From assembly GCA_022361075.1 (NCBI GenBank), contig JAKSBQ010000232.1, forward strand, positions 1 through 42,367: DNA of 42,367 nucleotides. The letters are read 5' to 3'. The notes under the pieces are model-generated. The model searched no databases. It was not told the origin of the DNA and was given only the letters and a program-made list of their open reading frames with translations. Positions 1-8,914 of the stretch are shown here, one piece after another. Numbering within the stretch: position 1 is the first letter of the stretch; every line of letters begins with the position of its first letter. This stretch comes from Opitutales bacterium (GTDB lineage Bacteria > Verrucomicrobiota > Verrucomicrobiia > Opitutales > JAFGAQ01). The position numbers and the translations under genes are program-made.

Positions 1-1
1 G

Positions 2-2650
2 CTTTTTGACATCAATTGGAAAACGCCAGCAGGACCTCACCCTTACGCTTCCGATTCGTGGTTCGATCTCGTGAAACTCACTGCGGAGGAGGCAAGAAAA
101 AATGGGGTCGAGTTTGGGTTCCACAACTGTTCGGGTTGGTCCAGCTCCGGAGGACCCTGGATTACGCCAGAAAAATCAATGAAATGGGTGGTCTGGACCG
201 AGATCACGGTCGATCCCAGTTCTCCCGATGCCATTTTACAGGAACCTCAACCCATCGAAGGAATTCACGAAAAGTCCCTGGAGAACTACAATAAGCATCA
301 CCGGGATATTCGTTTTTACGAAGACATCGCAGTCGTCGCGTTTCCAAAACCAACTCATAAGTTTGAAATTGAGAACTGGCCTCAAAAAGCACTTGTCGAC
401 CGAAAGGGTTCCAGAACTGAACATTTCGTGCCCGATCATCAGAGAGCACCAGAGGATGGTACAATCGCTCAAGAGAGTATTGTCCACTTGAGTGAGCACC
501 TGGAAGAGGATGGCACTTTGCACTGGAGACCCGAACAAGGTGAATGGGTCGTGATTCGCCTGGGCTACGCCAGCAACGGCAAAACCAATCATCCAGCGAG
601 CACCGGTGGAATCGGACTGGAACTCGATAAGCTCGATCCATCAGCCACCGATCTGCACTGGGAGGCATTTCTTGAACGTATCGTCGATGTTGCAGGTGGC
701 AAAAACACCGTGAACGAGATGTTGATCGATAGCTATGAGGTCGGGGTTCAGAACTGGACGTCAGGATTCGAACAGTTCTTTAGCGAACACAACGGCTACG
801 ATTTAATGGATTATCTACCCATCTTTGCCGGATATACAGTCGATGATGTCGAAACAACAGAAAGGGTAATGTGGGATCTCCGCAGAACGGTAGCAGCAAT
901 GATGAAGGAACACTATTTTCTAAGGTTTCGCGATCATTGCCGCAAGAACGGTATTACTTTCGTAACCGAACCTTACGGATTCGGATCTTTTGATGCGGTC
1001 GAAATCGCCCGTATCTCTGACATTCCAATGGGAGAGTTTTGGTATCCCGAAATGGTGAAAAACTGGAAATACTGGATGGCTAAAGTCGCCGCTTCCGGGG
1101 CCCATCTGAGTGGAAGAAATGTCGTCTCAGCCGAAGCGTTCACCTCATGGTTCGGAGATTTCAAGGCAACCCCCCGTGATCTGAAGCCCGTTATGGACAA
1201 ATTTTTCACGATGGGGATTAACCGCAATCAATTTCATACCTACACCCACCAACCCGCTCACGATTCAGTAAAACCCGGAATGACGATGTCACGTTTCGGT
1301 TCTAATTTCGATCGCAACAACACTTGGTTCGAAGAGGCGTCGGAGTTTTTTGAATACATGCAACGCTGTCAATGGATCTTTCAATCCGGCCAATATGTTG
1401 CCGATGTCTTAAAATTATACGGCGATGAAAGGGCGTTTAACAACCTAGTCGGATCAGACATCGTGCCTGTGTTCGTCGAAGGTCATAATTATGATATCGG
1501 TAATACGAATTTACTGAAAGATCTTTCGGTGGACGACCAAGGTCATGTTCGCGTCCGCTACGAGGGCAAGTTACTGGATGCCCGCTACCGGCTTATCCAT
1601 GTTTTACAGGCTGATCTGATGCTGCCCGAAAACATAAAACTCCTCGGTCAACTTGCTGAAAAAGGAGCGACCATAGTCTCCCCTCGCCCGATTCGTAGTC
1701 CGAGTTTGAAAGACGCAAATTCGGCTGATCGCGAACTGGATAATCTGGTAAAAAAATACTGGGACGGCGGAATTATCCGAGAACAAGACGAATACCCGAA
1801 ACTATTAGCAGACTTGGTTGATGATTGTGAAACTTCAGAAAAGGTATTTTTTTGCCAAACACGAATTGGAGATGATGCTTATTATTTCGTCGTAAATGCG
1901 GACCCAAACAACCGAGATCTCAGTCTCACATTTCGAGTAACAGGAAAGATCCCAGAGATTTGGGATCCGATGACCGGAAGGATGGAATCCGCGAATCAAT
2001 GGGAAACCACCGAGGATGATCGCACCACTGTTCACTTTCACCTCCCCGCTGAAGGAAGTCGATTTGTGGTCTTTAGGGAAGAAACAGATTTGCAAAACAT
2101 GGACACGAACGTTCCGACACCGGTCGAAATACTGGATGTCGATGGCCCGTGGTCTGTGAAATTCGATCCTGAATGGGGTCCAGTCATTTTTGACCGATTG
2201 CACCCATATGGTGAACATACAGATGATGAGATTAAATACTTCTCCGGCACAGCCACTTACACCACCACTTTTGATTTAGGATCTACCCCAAACCAGGCCA
2301 TCCTGCTTGATCTTGGCGAGGTCGGGACGATGGCGAGGGTAACGTTAAACGGTCAGGAATACCCGCTGCTATGGCAAGCCCCCTATCTCATCGATGTGAG
2401 CGAGGTCATCAAAGCCGGCAAAAACATCATTAGAATCAGGGTTACCAATAGTTGGAACAATCGTTTAATCGGAGACAGTCACCTTCCCGCACACCCCGAG
2501 GGAATTCCTGACTGGGTTTTGAATGGAGAACCCCTGCCAGAAGATACTCCAAGACGAACCTGGACCTTTCACGAATTCCAAAAACCAGATGATGCATTGT
2601 TCAGGGATGGTTTGATAGGGCCGGTTAAGGTTCTCGCAATTTCTGAGTAG
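2..2650 (+). CDS. GH106-type alpha-L-rhamnosidase, 5' end outside window
   Basis: The reading frame is open to the left edge, so the gene is 5'-truncated and its real start is outside the window; the first in-frame start-like codon (GTG at 71) lies inside conserved sequence and is not the start. The segment around NCSGWSSSGGPWITPE is typical of GH106 rhamnosidase-like proteins. A TIM-barrel-like core is followed by a C-terminal jelly-roll domain of the GH2 sugar-binding type (from about 2110 to the stop, with DLGEVGTMARVTLNG). GH106 enzymes remove alpha-L-rhamnose from complex glycans, and their location is usually periplasmic or extracellular. The signal peptide would be upstream and cannot be checked. 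Rhamnose release fits the rhaA/rhaB and microcompartment genes further right. Family is fairly secure; the exact linkage is unknown. Confidence 0.85.
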   Translation, partial: LFDINWKTPAGPHPYASDSWFDLVKLTAEEARKNGVEFGFHNCSGWSSSGGPWITPEKSMKWVVWTEITVDPSSPDAILQEPQPIEGIHEKSLENYNKHHRDIRFYEDIAVVAFPKPTHKFEIENWPQKALVDRKGSRTEHFVPDHQRAPEDGTIAQESIVHLSEHLEEDGTLHWRPEQGEWVVIRLGYASNGKTNHPASTGGIGLELDKLDPSATDLHWEAFLERIVDVAGGKNTVNEMLIDSYEVGVQNWTSGFEQFFSEHNGYDLMDYLPIFAGYTVDDVETTERVMWDLRRTVAAMMKEHYFLRFRDHCRKNGITFVTEPYGFGSFDAVEIARISDIPMGEFWYPEMVKNWKYWMAKVAASGAHLSGRNVVSAEAFTSWFGDFKATPRDLKPVMDKFFTMGINRNQFHTYTHQPAHDSVKPGMTMSRFGSNFDRNNTWFEEASEFFEYMQRCQWIFQSGQYVADVLKLYGDERAFNNLVGSDIVPVFVEGHNYDIGNTNLLKDLSVDDQGHVRVRYEGKLLDARYRLIHVLQADLMLPENIKLLGQLAEKGATIVSPRPIRSPSLKDANSADRELDNLVKKYWDGGIIREQDEYPKLLADLVDDCETSEKVFFCQTRIGDDAYYFVVNADPNNRDLSLTFRVTGKIPEIWDPMTGRMESANQWETTEDDRTTVHFHLPAEGSRFVVFREETDLQNMDTNVPTPVEILDVDGPWSVKFDPEWGPVIFDRLHPYGEHTDDEIKYFSGTATYTTTFDLGSTPNQAILLDLGEVGTMARVTLNGQEYPLLWQAPYLIDVSEVIKAGKNIIRIRVTNSWNNRLIGDSHLPAHPEGIPDWVLNGEPLPEDTPRRTWTFHEFQKPDDALFRDGLIGPVKVLAISE

Positions 2651-2672
2651 GGTCCTGCCGCTGCCGGACCCT
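2649..2672 (+). terminator. Stem-loop directly after the rhamnosidase stop
   Basis: AGGGTCC (2649-2655) pairs perfectly with GGACCCT (2666-2672) around a 10-base loop, starting within the TAG stop codon. There is no T-run right after it, so it may protect the mRNA end or terminate weakly rather than act as a classical intrinsic terminator. Confidence 0.35.
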
Positions 2673-2854
2673 CCAAACGAAGTGTAGGTTTTGATCGAAG
2701 CACCTGATGATCGAGTGTAAGTTCAAATCTTAGTTTTCGCAGTGAATACCTTACCGCTCGCCCTCGCTTTTTTACCGCTCCCTCAAATATCCGCCAAAAG
2801 GAATGTTTTTAAGATAGTGTGGGTTCCGAACTTAAAGTCACGGAATCCAAATAT

Positions 2855-3730
2855 ATGAAAAACATCAAAACAACACTACTCACTCTCCTAACAATTGCTC
2901 TAGCTACTCAAAGCCATGCAACCCGTTCCTTCGTAACAAAAATTACCGGTCAAGGTGAGCCTATGATCCTGATCCCCGGTTTGACGTGCAAAGGGCAAGT
3001 ATGGGATGAGGTGATCGAATACTATTCAAGTAATTACGAGTGCCACGTGTTATCCTTGGCCGGATTTGCCGGGACACCCGCCATCGAACACAATGGCAAG
3101 TTTCTCCAAACAGTTAAAGACGATCTACGAATCTACATCGAACAACAGCAACTCGTAAACCCCATCCTGATAGGACATAGTTTAGGTGGATTCGTATCTC
3201 TGTCTCTCGCAGCGGAAATGCGAAATGGTCTGGGTAAAATTGTCATCGTGGACGCACTGCCTTTTTTCCCTGCGGCCATGAATCCAACTGCCACAACGGA
3301 GAGCACTAAATCCCAGGCTCGTGCCATGAGAAATCAGATGAGAAAGGCTACCGCAGACAGCTTACGCCAAAGCCAACCTCGGTTGTTGCAAGGGATGATC
3401 ACCGATCCTGAGAAAATCAAACTAGCCACTCAATGGAGCATCGATAGTGATGCTGAAACCGTTGCTCAATCCATGTATGAAATGCAAACCATCGACCTGC
3501 GAGACCATCTCTCTAAAATCCAAAGTTCCACTCTCGTTCTTGGAGCATGGATCGGATATCAGGCATTCGGTGCCACACGTGAATCCACCGAAGCAATCTT
3601 CAACGCGCAGTATGCCAGGCTCCCAAACTACCAACTTGAGATGACAGATAACGGTAAACACTTCATCATGTGGGACGATCCCGAATTTTTCTTCGCTAAG
3701 GTCGATGCCTTTCTATCCAAAGAAAACTAA
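2855..3730 (+). CDS. Secreted alpha/beta-hydrolase
   Basis: 291-residue alpha/beta-hydrolase-fold protein. I chose ATG 2855 over the in-frame GTG at 2819 because it begins a clean signal peptide (MKNIKTTLLTLLTIALATQ, cleavage near SHA). The nucleophile elbow GHSLGG puts Ser at about residue 109, an oxyanion region follows ILIPGLTC, and a C-terminal His sits in GKHFIMWDD. The usual Asp after the sixth strand is not obvious: the strand reads TLVLGAWIGYQ, so the acid residue may have moved. It could be a carbohydrate or lipid esterase. It lies 200 bp downstream of the rhamnosidase on the same strand and could remove acyl groups from the same glycan, but the substrate is not readable from sequence. 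Confidence 0.8.
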   Translation: MKNIKTTLLTLLTIALATQSHATRSFVTKITGQGEPMILIPGLTCKGQVWDEVIEYYSSNYECHVLSLAGFAGTPAIEHNGKFLQTVKDDLRIYIEQQQLVNPILIGHSLGGFVSLSLAAEMRNGLGKIVIVDALPFFPAAMNPTATTESTKSQARAMRNQMRKATADSLRQSQPRLLQGMITDPEKIKLATQWSIDSDAETVAQSMYEMQTIDLRDHLSKIQSSTLVLGAWIGYQAFGATRESTEAIFNAQYARLPNYQLEMTDNGKHFIMWDDPEFFFAKVDAFLSKEN

Positions 3731-3763
3731 CACCCACACAGTCCTCATTCAGATTTCACCAAA

Positions 3764-3958
3764 ATGATCACAAAACACACTGCCTTGATCGTATTCGGCA
3801 TCCACCTTACGCTTCTATTTTCAGCGAAAGCCGTTGGATACTGCGTCGACAATCTCACAATCGGATTAATAGTAAGCGTCGTCTTCCTCTCAATCGCTTG
3901 GAGAAACAACAAAGCACGAACCAGGTTTTGCTATTGGAACTCGTTACGAAGAAGCTAG
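3764..3958 (+). CDS. Possible 64-residue membrane protein or broken N-terminus of the kinase
   Basis: Short ORF starting 33 bp after the hydrolase stop, encoding two hydrophobic stretches (IVFGIHLTLLFSAKAV and LTIGLIVSVVFLSIAW). No convincing ribosome binding site precedes it. It ends in frame 2, while the histidine kinase runs in frame 3, whose open frame already starts at about 3876. It may be a genuine two-helix small protein, a chance ORF, or a remnant tied to the missing kinase start. Confidence 0.3.
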   Translation: MITKHTALIVFGIHLTLLFSAKAVGYCVDNLTIGLIVSVVFLSIAWRNNKARTRFCYWNSLRRS

Positions 3959-4055
3959 CATTTTAACCCTTACCATTATCAAACCACCATATCGCACTTA
4001 TTATTGGCCACTTCAAATCCTTGGGTGGTCTTCTTTTGGAACCCTTAGCATCGGA

Positions 4056-5018
4056 ATGATGGCTCTTTATCAGGGAATCAATTCAACCAACAGCCTCATT
4101 GGTATCTTCGATGCGTTCATTCATTTAATCATCACGCACGGATTCCGCTACGTCCTGCAAAAAACCACTTGGAAAACCCTCTCTTTTCTCAAACTCGCTG
4201 TTCGAGTCGTGCCCGCGACCCTTATCCTAGCAGTTTTGGCTAAATTCATCGTAGCAGCTTTCATGTGGTGGCCCCTTGGTTTATTCGACAAACAACCATT
4301 TCATTTCAACACATTGATTGTAGCGATCTTTCAGTCCCAAATCATCCTGATTGTCTGGTCCTTGATCTACTTCAGCTTTCATTACTTCCGAAATTACAAG
4401 AGTGCTGAAATTGAGAAATGGAAGCTTGAAGCAGTGCTAAAGGACGCCGAGCTGACCGCGCTCAAAACCCAGGTAAACCCACACTTCCTGTTCAATTGTC
4501 TCAACAATATACGCGCTTTAGTGCTCGAGGACACCGAAAAAGCCCGCGACGCCATCACCAAACTTTCCGACCTGCTTCGCTACTCAATTCAATACAATCA
4601 GAAACAAAAAGTAACCCTTCGCGAGGAAATCGCCATCGTGAAACAATACTTAGCCCTTGAAGGCATTCACATGGATTCCCGTTTGAATTATACGTTTCAT
4701 ATCGACAACGACGCGCTCGAATCCGAAATTCCACCAATGATCGTTCAGTTGCTTGCGGAAAACGCGATCAAACATTGTCTTTCTAAAATTCCAGAAGGCG
4801 GGTTCATTAAAATAGGTGTCTCAAAAACGATTGAGGCTTTAATGATCCAAGTAACGAATACCGGGCAAATTTCAGCAACGCCTTCTGATTCGACCGGTCT
4901 TGGACTCCAAAACGCCAGGGAACGATTGAACCTGCTATTCGGCGATCAAGCGAGCATCCGACTCGAAAATCTGGATCGAGACAACGTCATCGCAACCATC
5001 CACATACCGTTATTATGA
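4056..5018 (+). CDS. LytS/YehU-type sensor histidine kinase
   Basis: Membrane sensor kinase of the His_kinase (PF06580) type. Hydrophobic helices occur near the start, at LIGIFDAFIHLIITHGFRYV, around VVPATLILAVLAKFIVAAF and at IVAIFQSQIILIVWSLIYF. They are followed by the phosphoacceptor motif KTQVNPHFLFNCLNN and an ATPase domain with AENAIKHCL and GLGLQNARERL. It should pass phosphate to the LytTR regulator encoded 46 bp downstream. ATG 4056 is the first canonical start, but the frame stays open upstream to about 3876 and encodes family-like sequence (TYYWPLQILGWSSFG, 3996-4040) completing the first helix. No ATG, GTG or TTG exists there. The true start may be a rare ATT (3975 or 3960), or the N-terminus may be frameshifted. 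The signal sensed is unknown. Confidence 0.88.
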   Translation: MMALYQGINSTNSLIGIFDAFIHLIITHGFRYVLQKTTWKTLSFLKLAVRVVPATLILAVLAKFIVAAFMWWPLGLFDKQPFHFNTLIVAIFQSQIILIVWSLIYFSFHYFRNYKSAEIEKWKLEAVLKDAELTALKTQVNPHFLFNCLNNIRALVLEDTEKARDAITKLSDLLRYSIQYNQKQKVTLREEIAIVKQYLALEGIHMDSRLNYTFHIDNDALESEIPPMIVQLLAENAIKHCLSKIPEGGFIKIGVSKTIEALMIQVTNTGQISATPSDSTGLGLQNARERLNLLFGDQASIRLENLDRDNVIATIHIPLL

Positions 5019-5064
5019 TCAACGTGGTTTAAACAATTTGATTAAAGACACCCTGTATGACGCA

Positions 5065-5790
5065 ATGAAACTGAATGTATTAGTTATCGACGACTCGCGC
5101 CTTGCTCGCCAGGAGTTAAAACATCTGCTGCAAGACATAGACCTTGTTAACATCTCAGGCGAGGCAAGCAACGCCGGGGAAGCTATCGAATTCATCAACA
5201 AAGCAAAACCCGACCTGCTATTTCTGGACATCCAAATGCCGGGCAAGGACGGATTTGAACTTCTGGAGGACCTAGAAGAAACGCCTGAAGTTATCTTCAC
5301 CACTGCCTACAACGAATACGCGATTAAGGCATTTGAATACAACGCCCTTGATTATCTTCAAAAACCACTCGAAAAAGAGCGTTTACTTACAGCGATTGAG
5401 AAAGTTTATGAGAAACAATCACACAAAGACTCCTCTTCTAAGAGCACTGAATTGTTGAGAGAGGACAGTCAGGTATTTGTCAAAGACGGTGACAACTGCT
5501 GGTTTGTCAAACTAGCCGATATTAGCTTGCTGGAAATAGAAGGGAGCTACACGAGAATCTATTTTGAGGAAAACAGTCCCATGATTCCCAAAACCCTCAA
5601 CTATCTGGAGACCAGACTAGACCCTAAAGCCTTTTTCAGAGCGAATCGTCAGCAGATGATCAATTTAGGATGTATCGACAAAATTGAACCTTGGTTCTCC
5701 GGTAACATCAAAATTTTACTCCATAATGGAAAGGAAGTAGAGGTATCCCGTCGCCAAACCAGCAAATTCAAGGAAATGATGAGCTTTTAG
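5065..5790 (+). CDS. LytTR-family response regulator
   Basis: 241-residue regulator. An N-terminal CheY-like receiver (residues 1-120) has the acidic pair VIDDS, phosphoacceptor Asp55 in LLFLDIQMPG, and the conserved T/K positions in FTTAYNEYA and YLQKPL. A C-terminal LytTR DNA-binding domain (about 137-240) contains EIEGSYTRIYF and the RANRQQMINL segment. ATG 5065 is preferred to TTG 5038 because MKLNVLVIDD starts the receiver strand directly. It forms a cognate pair with the LytS kinase just upstream. The regulated genes are unknown, but neighbouring glycan genes are candidates. Confidence 0.92.
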   Translation: MKLNVLVIDDSRLARQELKHLLQDIDLVNISGEASNAGEAIEFINKAKPDLLFLDIQMPGKDGFELLEDLEETPEVIFTTAYNEYAIKAFEYNALDYLQKPLEKERLLTAIEKVYEKQSHKDSSSKSTELLREDSQVFVKDGDNCWFVKLADISLLEIEGSYTRIYFEENSPMIPKTLNYLETRLDPKAFFRANRQQMINLGCIDKIEPWFSGNIKILLHNGKEVEVSRRQTSKFKEMMSF

Positions 5791-6129
5791 ACTTCGGCAT
5801 CATATTCTCAAAACTGGAAATGACTCCGAATACCAGAGTAACATCCTTCGTAGATTGATTCGACAATGCCCTTTGCTTCTTCCTCGGAGGTCCCAATTTG
5901 TTTTAGAAATAGATATTGAATGAACCACAGAAGACACAAAAGCACGGACTTGTTCCTTCTATGCACCCTCATAAACAATATCCTGAATTCTGTTTAATCC
6001 GTAACATCCGTGGTTAAAAATTATTTTGTAGTTAAGATAGAAATAATCCTTCTACAAAAGGTTCGTCGGTGTAATTTCGGGCACCTCAATCCTTTCATAA
6101 ACCACCTCGGTGTTTGACCCAAATCGCAG
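5791..6129. other. 339-bp intergenic region with one copy of a dispersed repeat
   Basis: Lies between convergent genes. No ORF here looks coding. It holds the inverted-repeat element at 5921-6016 and, further right, a weak TTTTGTAG/CTACAAAA pairing near 6027-6060 with a long loop. No clear intrinsic terminator is seen for either flanking gene. Confidence 0.5.
5921..6016. repeat. Dispersed ACCACRGA/TCCGTGGT element, copy 1
   Basis: The left arm reads GAACCACAGAAGACACAAAA and then GCACGGA. The right arm ends TCCGTAACATCCGTGGTTA. The arms are imperfect inverted repeats about 95 bp end to end. A second, better conserved copy lies at 8831-8905. The arms are built from short GGAANACAC-like units, so this may be a small structured intergenic repeat. 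Confidence 0.5.
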
Positions 6130-7797
6130 CTAATCTTGAAGTCCTTCGACATCCAACAACAGAAACCGGTCTTTACTCATTTCAACCAAACCGATCTGTC
6201 CGTCGTTTTCATTGATGCCTAAATCTGCCAGTTGGTTAAAACCTGTCAAAACGGGCGTCGCATTTCCTTTATCGTCGATTCGCAACAGCTGTCCCTCTGT
6301 CCAAAAAGTGCCATACCAGGAATCTTTGTAGCGGACCACACCATCAAAATTCGCGAGCTCCCTGCCGTCAGCCAGTTCAGTGAGTTCTTTAGACTCAAGA
6401 TCGACCGATTTTAGAGTACCGAGTCGATCTGTTCCGAAAGTAGCAGGATCCACAATGTTTCCCCACGTAGCCACAGTCAGGCGATTATCCACCACCCAAA
6501 GTCCATTTGGGTAGTTCAGTTCGTCAGTCTTGAGCCAGACCTCAGCGGGTCCTAAATTCCTGAACTGGAAAATCTGATTTCCAAACGTATCCGACACAAA
6601 GACCTGACCGTCTTCCGAGATGGCAACGTCGTTTACAAACTCTGCCCCAGGCAACACGATTTTCTTCAAAATTCTTCCGGTTTCAATGTCGATTGCAGTC
6701 ACATAGCCCCGATCTCCAACGTACAAGATTCCCTCGTAGTCGTCCATTCCTGTAGGAGCATCCAAACCCTCCACCCATTGAGGATCCACGACTTCTCCAC
6801 TCTCGTCTAGTCGCGTCACCCAACCGTAATTATCGCGTGATAAATTGAGCCCTCCCCCCAGATTGCTGACGAACCAGCTCTGACTAGCTTCGTGCCAATG
6901 GGCGTTCTCGGGTGCGTCAAATGCAGGCTTTTCAGGAGCCTCAATTCTTTCAGACCACTCTGAAAAAACAGAATAGGATCTCTCATGATGGTTTAGGTCC
7001 GAATCCTTCAGCCCAAAAGTATGCAACACAACAGGGCCTTCGTAGCCTTTTTCAGCCAAGGCTCTTAGCGCTGGCTCTACATCAACATCTCCCTCGTTGA
7101 GCGGTTTGATAACATCCGACCAATCTTTGCTGCCATCCTCGTAATCGGATGTAGCACCGCTGATACTCGCGAGGCGAAGATAAGGGTAAATTTTTTCCAA
7201 AACTTCATCGATCCGTTCCAAATTGCCCGCTCGGATTTCGTGGCAGAGGTGAAAGGATACGAAGAGATTCTCGTGATCAAGTTTATGAATCCACTGCAAA
7301 CCTTCTTCAGCAGATTCGATACGCGTGTTATCGTGTGGGTAGAGGACTAATTCCACTCCTTTTTCCATAGCACGATCCGCAAGATCTGTGATCAATCGCT
7401 CAATATCACTCTCAATCGCCTTCGCGTCATTGACGATCAACCACAAACTCGCTCCAACCGCGGAAAGCTCGCTAATCAACTGATTAACAAAAGCGAAATC
7501 CAGCTTAGCAATATTTGCTGTAGGTAAATATCCAGCATAGATCTCAAACTCCTCTGTCTTCGAAAAATCAGCATAAAGTTTGAGTTGTTTCAGGTCACCT
7601 GGAGTTTTAGTCCGCATGACCAAACCGTCGAATCCGATCGAACGCATCGTTTCCAGCTGCTCTTCTGCTGTGTCGCCATTGCGGGCGAAATCAAAACAAA
7701 AAACACCGAAGCGATCTGCCGATTTCCAGCCTGCAAAGGATTGGAAAACAAGCGAAGTTGCCAGAATCAAGAAAAAGGGGACTTTGGACGCTTTCAT
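6130..7797 (-). CDS. Secreted fusion: sugar isomerase/epimerase-like TIM barrel plus beta-propeller
   Basis: 555-residue exported protein with signal peptide MKASKVPFFLILATSLVFQS. Residues about 28-275 resemble the xylose-isomerase-like TIM barrel (AP endonuclease 2 family): GFDGLVMRTKTPGD, ELVLYPHDN, LFVSFHLCHEIRAGN and a C-terminal YEGPVVLHTFG. Residues about 295-555 form an NHL/SMP-30-type propeller with repeated strands such as ILYVGDRGYVTAIDIETGR and GQVFVSDTFGNQIFQF. Barrel proteins of this family often act on sugars or inositols, and SMP-30 propellers can be lactonases. Whether both domains are enzymatic is unknown. It follows the AraC gene by 76 bp on the same strand. No specific substrate can be read. 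Confidence 0.75.
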   Translation of the reverse strand: MKASKVPFFLILATSLVFQSFAGWKSADRFGVFCFDFARNGDTAEEQLETMRSIGFDGLVMRTKTPGDLKQLKLYADFSKTEEFEIYAGYLPTANIAKLDFAFVNQLISELSAVGASLWLIVNDAKAIESDIERLITDLADRAMEKGVELVLYPHDNTRIESAEEGLQWIHKLDHENLFVSFHLCHEIRAGNLERIDEVLEKIYPYLRLASISGATSDYEDGSKDWSDVIKPLNEGDVDVEPALRALAEKGYEGPVVLHTFGLKDSDLNHHERSYSVFSEWSERIEAPEKPAFDAPENAHWHEASQSWFVSNLGGGLNLSRDNYGWVTRLDESGEVVDPQWVEGLDAPTGMDDYEGILYVGDRGYVTAIDIETGRILKKIVLPGAEFVNDVAISEDGQVFVSDTFGNQIFQFRNLGPAEVWLKTDELNYPNGLWVVDNRLTVATWGNIVDPATFGTDRLGTLKSVDLESKELTELADGRELANFDGVVRYKDSWYGTFWTEGQLLRIDDKGNATPVLTGFNQLADLGINENDGQIGLVEMSKDRFLLLDVEGLQD

Positions 7798-7873
7798 ATC
7801 TACGATTACAAGTAGAAAGCTTACAAACGATTCCCGAAAATCAAAACCACTTGGCTTTGCAAATCAGTCAAAA

Positions 7874-8743
7874 CTATTGGTTTTTGGCTCTCAATTCACC
7901 TGGTGCACAACCATAACGCTCCTTGAAGCTTCTGTTGAAGTTGGACACGTCGTTGAAGCCGGAATCTCTGCAAATTTCGTTGATCGCTTTACTTGTCGAT
8001 TGAAGCAGGAGGTGAGCTCGGTCCAGACGAGTTTCAAGAATCCATTTTCCTGGTGAAACACCCACTTTTTTCCCGAAATCCGATTTGTAAGTCGACAAGC
8101 TCTTACCACACATTCGGGCATAATCCGAAAGCTTCAGTGGAGCAAAAGCATGACTACGGGTCACGAACTCGGAGTCTCGCTGAGATTTGTCGTAAATCTG
8201 GGAAAGGAACGATAGTAATTCACCCCGAATATCGGTTTCCAATAAGAGAAGAATAAGTTCCTGCATCTTACTCTTGAGTAGCAGTTCGAGGTGCTTCCCA
8301 TGGTAGTCGAAACAAGCGATCAGCGTGTTTCGGAAAGCCTCAAGCTCAGGGGACATATCCATCGTGAGCATCTCGGTAGGCGATGTATTTGCTGGAGCAG
8401 GAAGATCCTCTCGTTGACAAAGTTCAATCCAGAAGTCGTTCAGGACCGCTTCCGAAAAAAAGACTGAGAGGCTCTCATACTGGTGATCATTTCGAAGGCT
8501 TTCACAAAGCAGGTAACAGCCTTTTCGGAGGAAAATCGCTTTGCCAGCCGGAACAGTCCATTCGGACTCTGGGAAACGAAACACTTTAGCTCCCTTAGTT
8601 ACGAAGATCAGAGTGTTTTCGGTAACTAGTACGTTTCGCGGCTCTTGAGTAACATCCTTTCTGTATTCTCCAAAACAGAAACCACCAGCCTGTAGCCAGG
8701 CACCGGCGGGATCGTTAATCATATCCCCAGGTATTCGAAGCAT
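7874..8743 (-). CDS. AraC-family transcriptional regulator
   Basis: 289 residues. The N-terminal half is a cupin-like sensing domain (VLVTENTLIFVTKGAKVF, VPAGKAIFLRKGCYLL), similar in layout to ExsA-type AraC proteins. The C-terminal 100 residues carry two helix-turn-helix units: LSDYARMCGKSLSTYKSDFG, and INEICRDSGFNDVSNFNRSF followed by KERYGCAPGELR. ATG 8743 begins the protein cleanly. It probably controls the flanking glycan genes; the adjacent isomerase-propeller gene is the nearest downstream target on the same strand. The effector is unknown. Confidence 0.9.
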   Translation of the reverse strand: MLRIPGDMINDPAGAWLQAGGFCFGEYRKDVTQEPRNVLVTENTLIFVTKGAKVFRFPESEWTVPAGKAIFLRKGCYLLCESLRNDHQYESLSVFFSEAVLNDFWIELCQREDLPAPANTSPTEMLTMDMSPELEAFRNTLIACFDYHGKHLELLLKSKMQELILLLLETDIRGELLSFLSQIYDKSQRDSEFVTRSHAFAPLKLSDYARMCGKSLSTYKSDFGKKVGVSPGKWILETRLDRAHLLLQSTSKAINEICRDSGFNDVSNFNRSFKERYGCAPGELRAKNQ

Positions 8744-8830
8744 AGCATGGATGAGTTAAAGCATATTAATATTTGTAACAGTATCGCTGCAATCTGCACG
8801 ATCAATGAATCTCACTAATAGCGCTTTTTT

Positions 8831-8905
8831 GGACCACGGAAAGCACAGAAAACACGGAATTGAGAATTTTCAACAGGTTTCCTATTTCCGTGTATTCCGT
8901 GGTTT
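8831..8905. repeat. Dispersed ACCACRGA/TCCGTGGT element, copy 2
   Basis: Arms GGACCACGGAAAGCACAGAA and TTCCGTGTATTCCGTGGTTT face each other across a short AT-rich centre between the GH97 and AraC genes. The arms match the element at 5921-6016 in orientation and content. The inverted arms could fold into a long imperfect hairpin in transcripts from either strand. Confidence 0.55.
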
Positions 8906-8914
8906 GATAACAAT

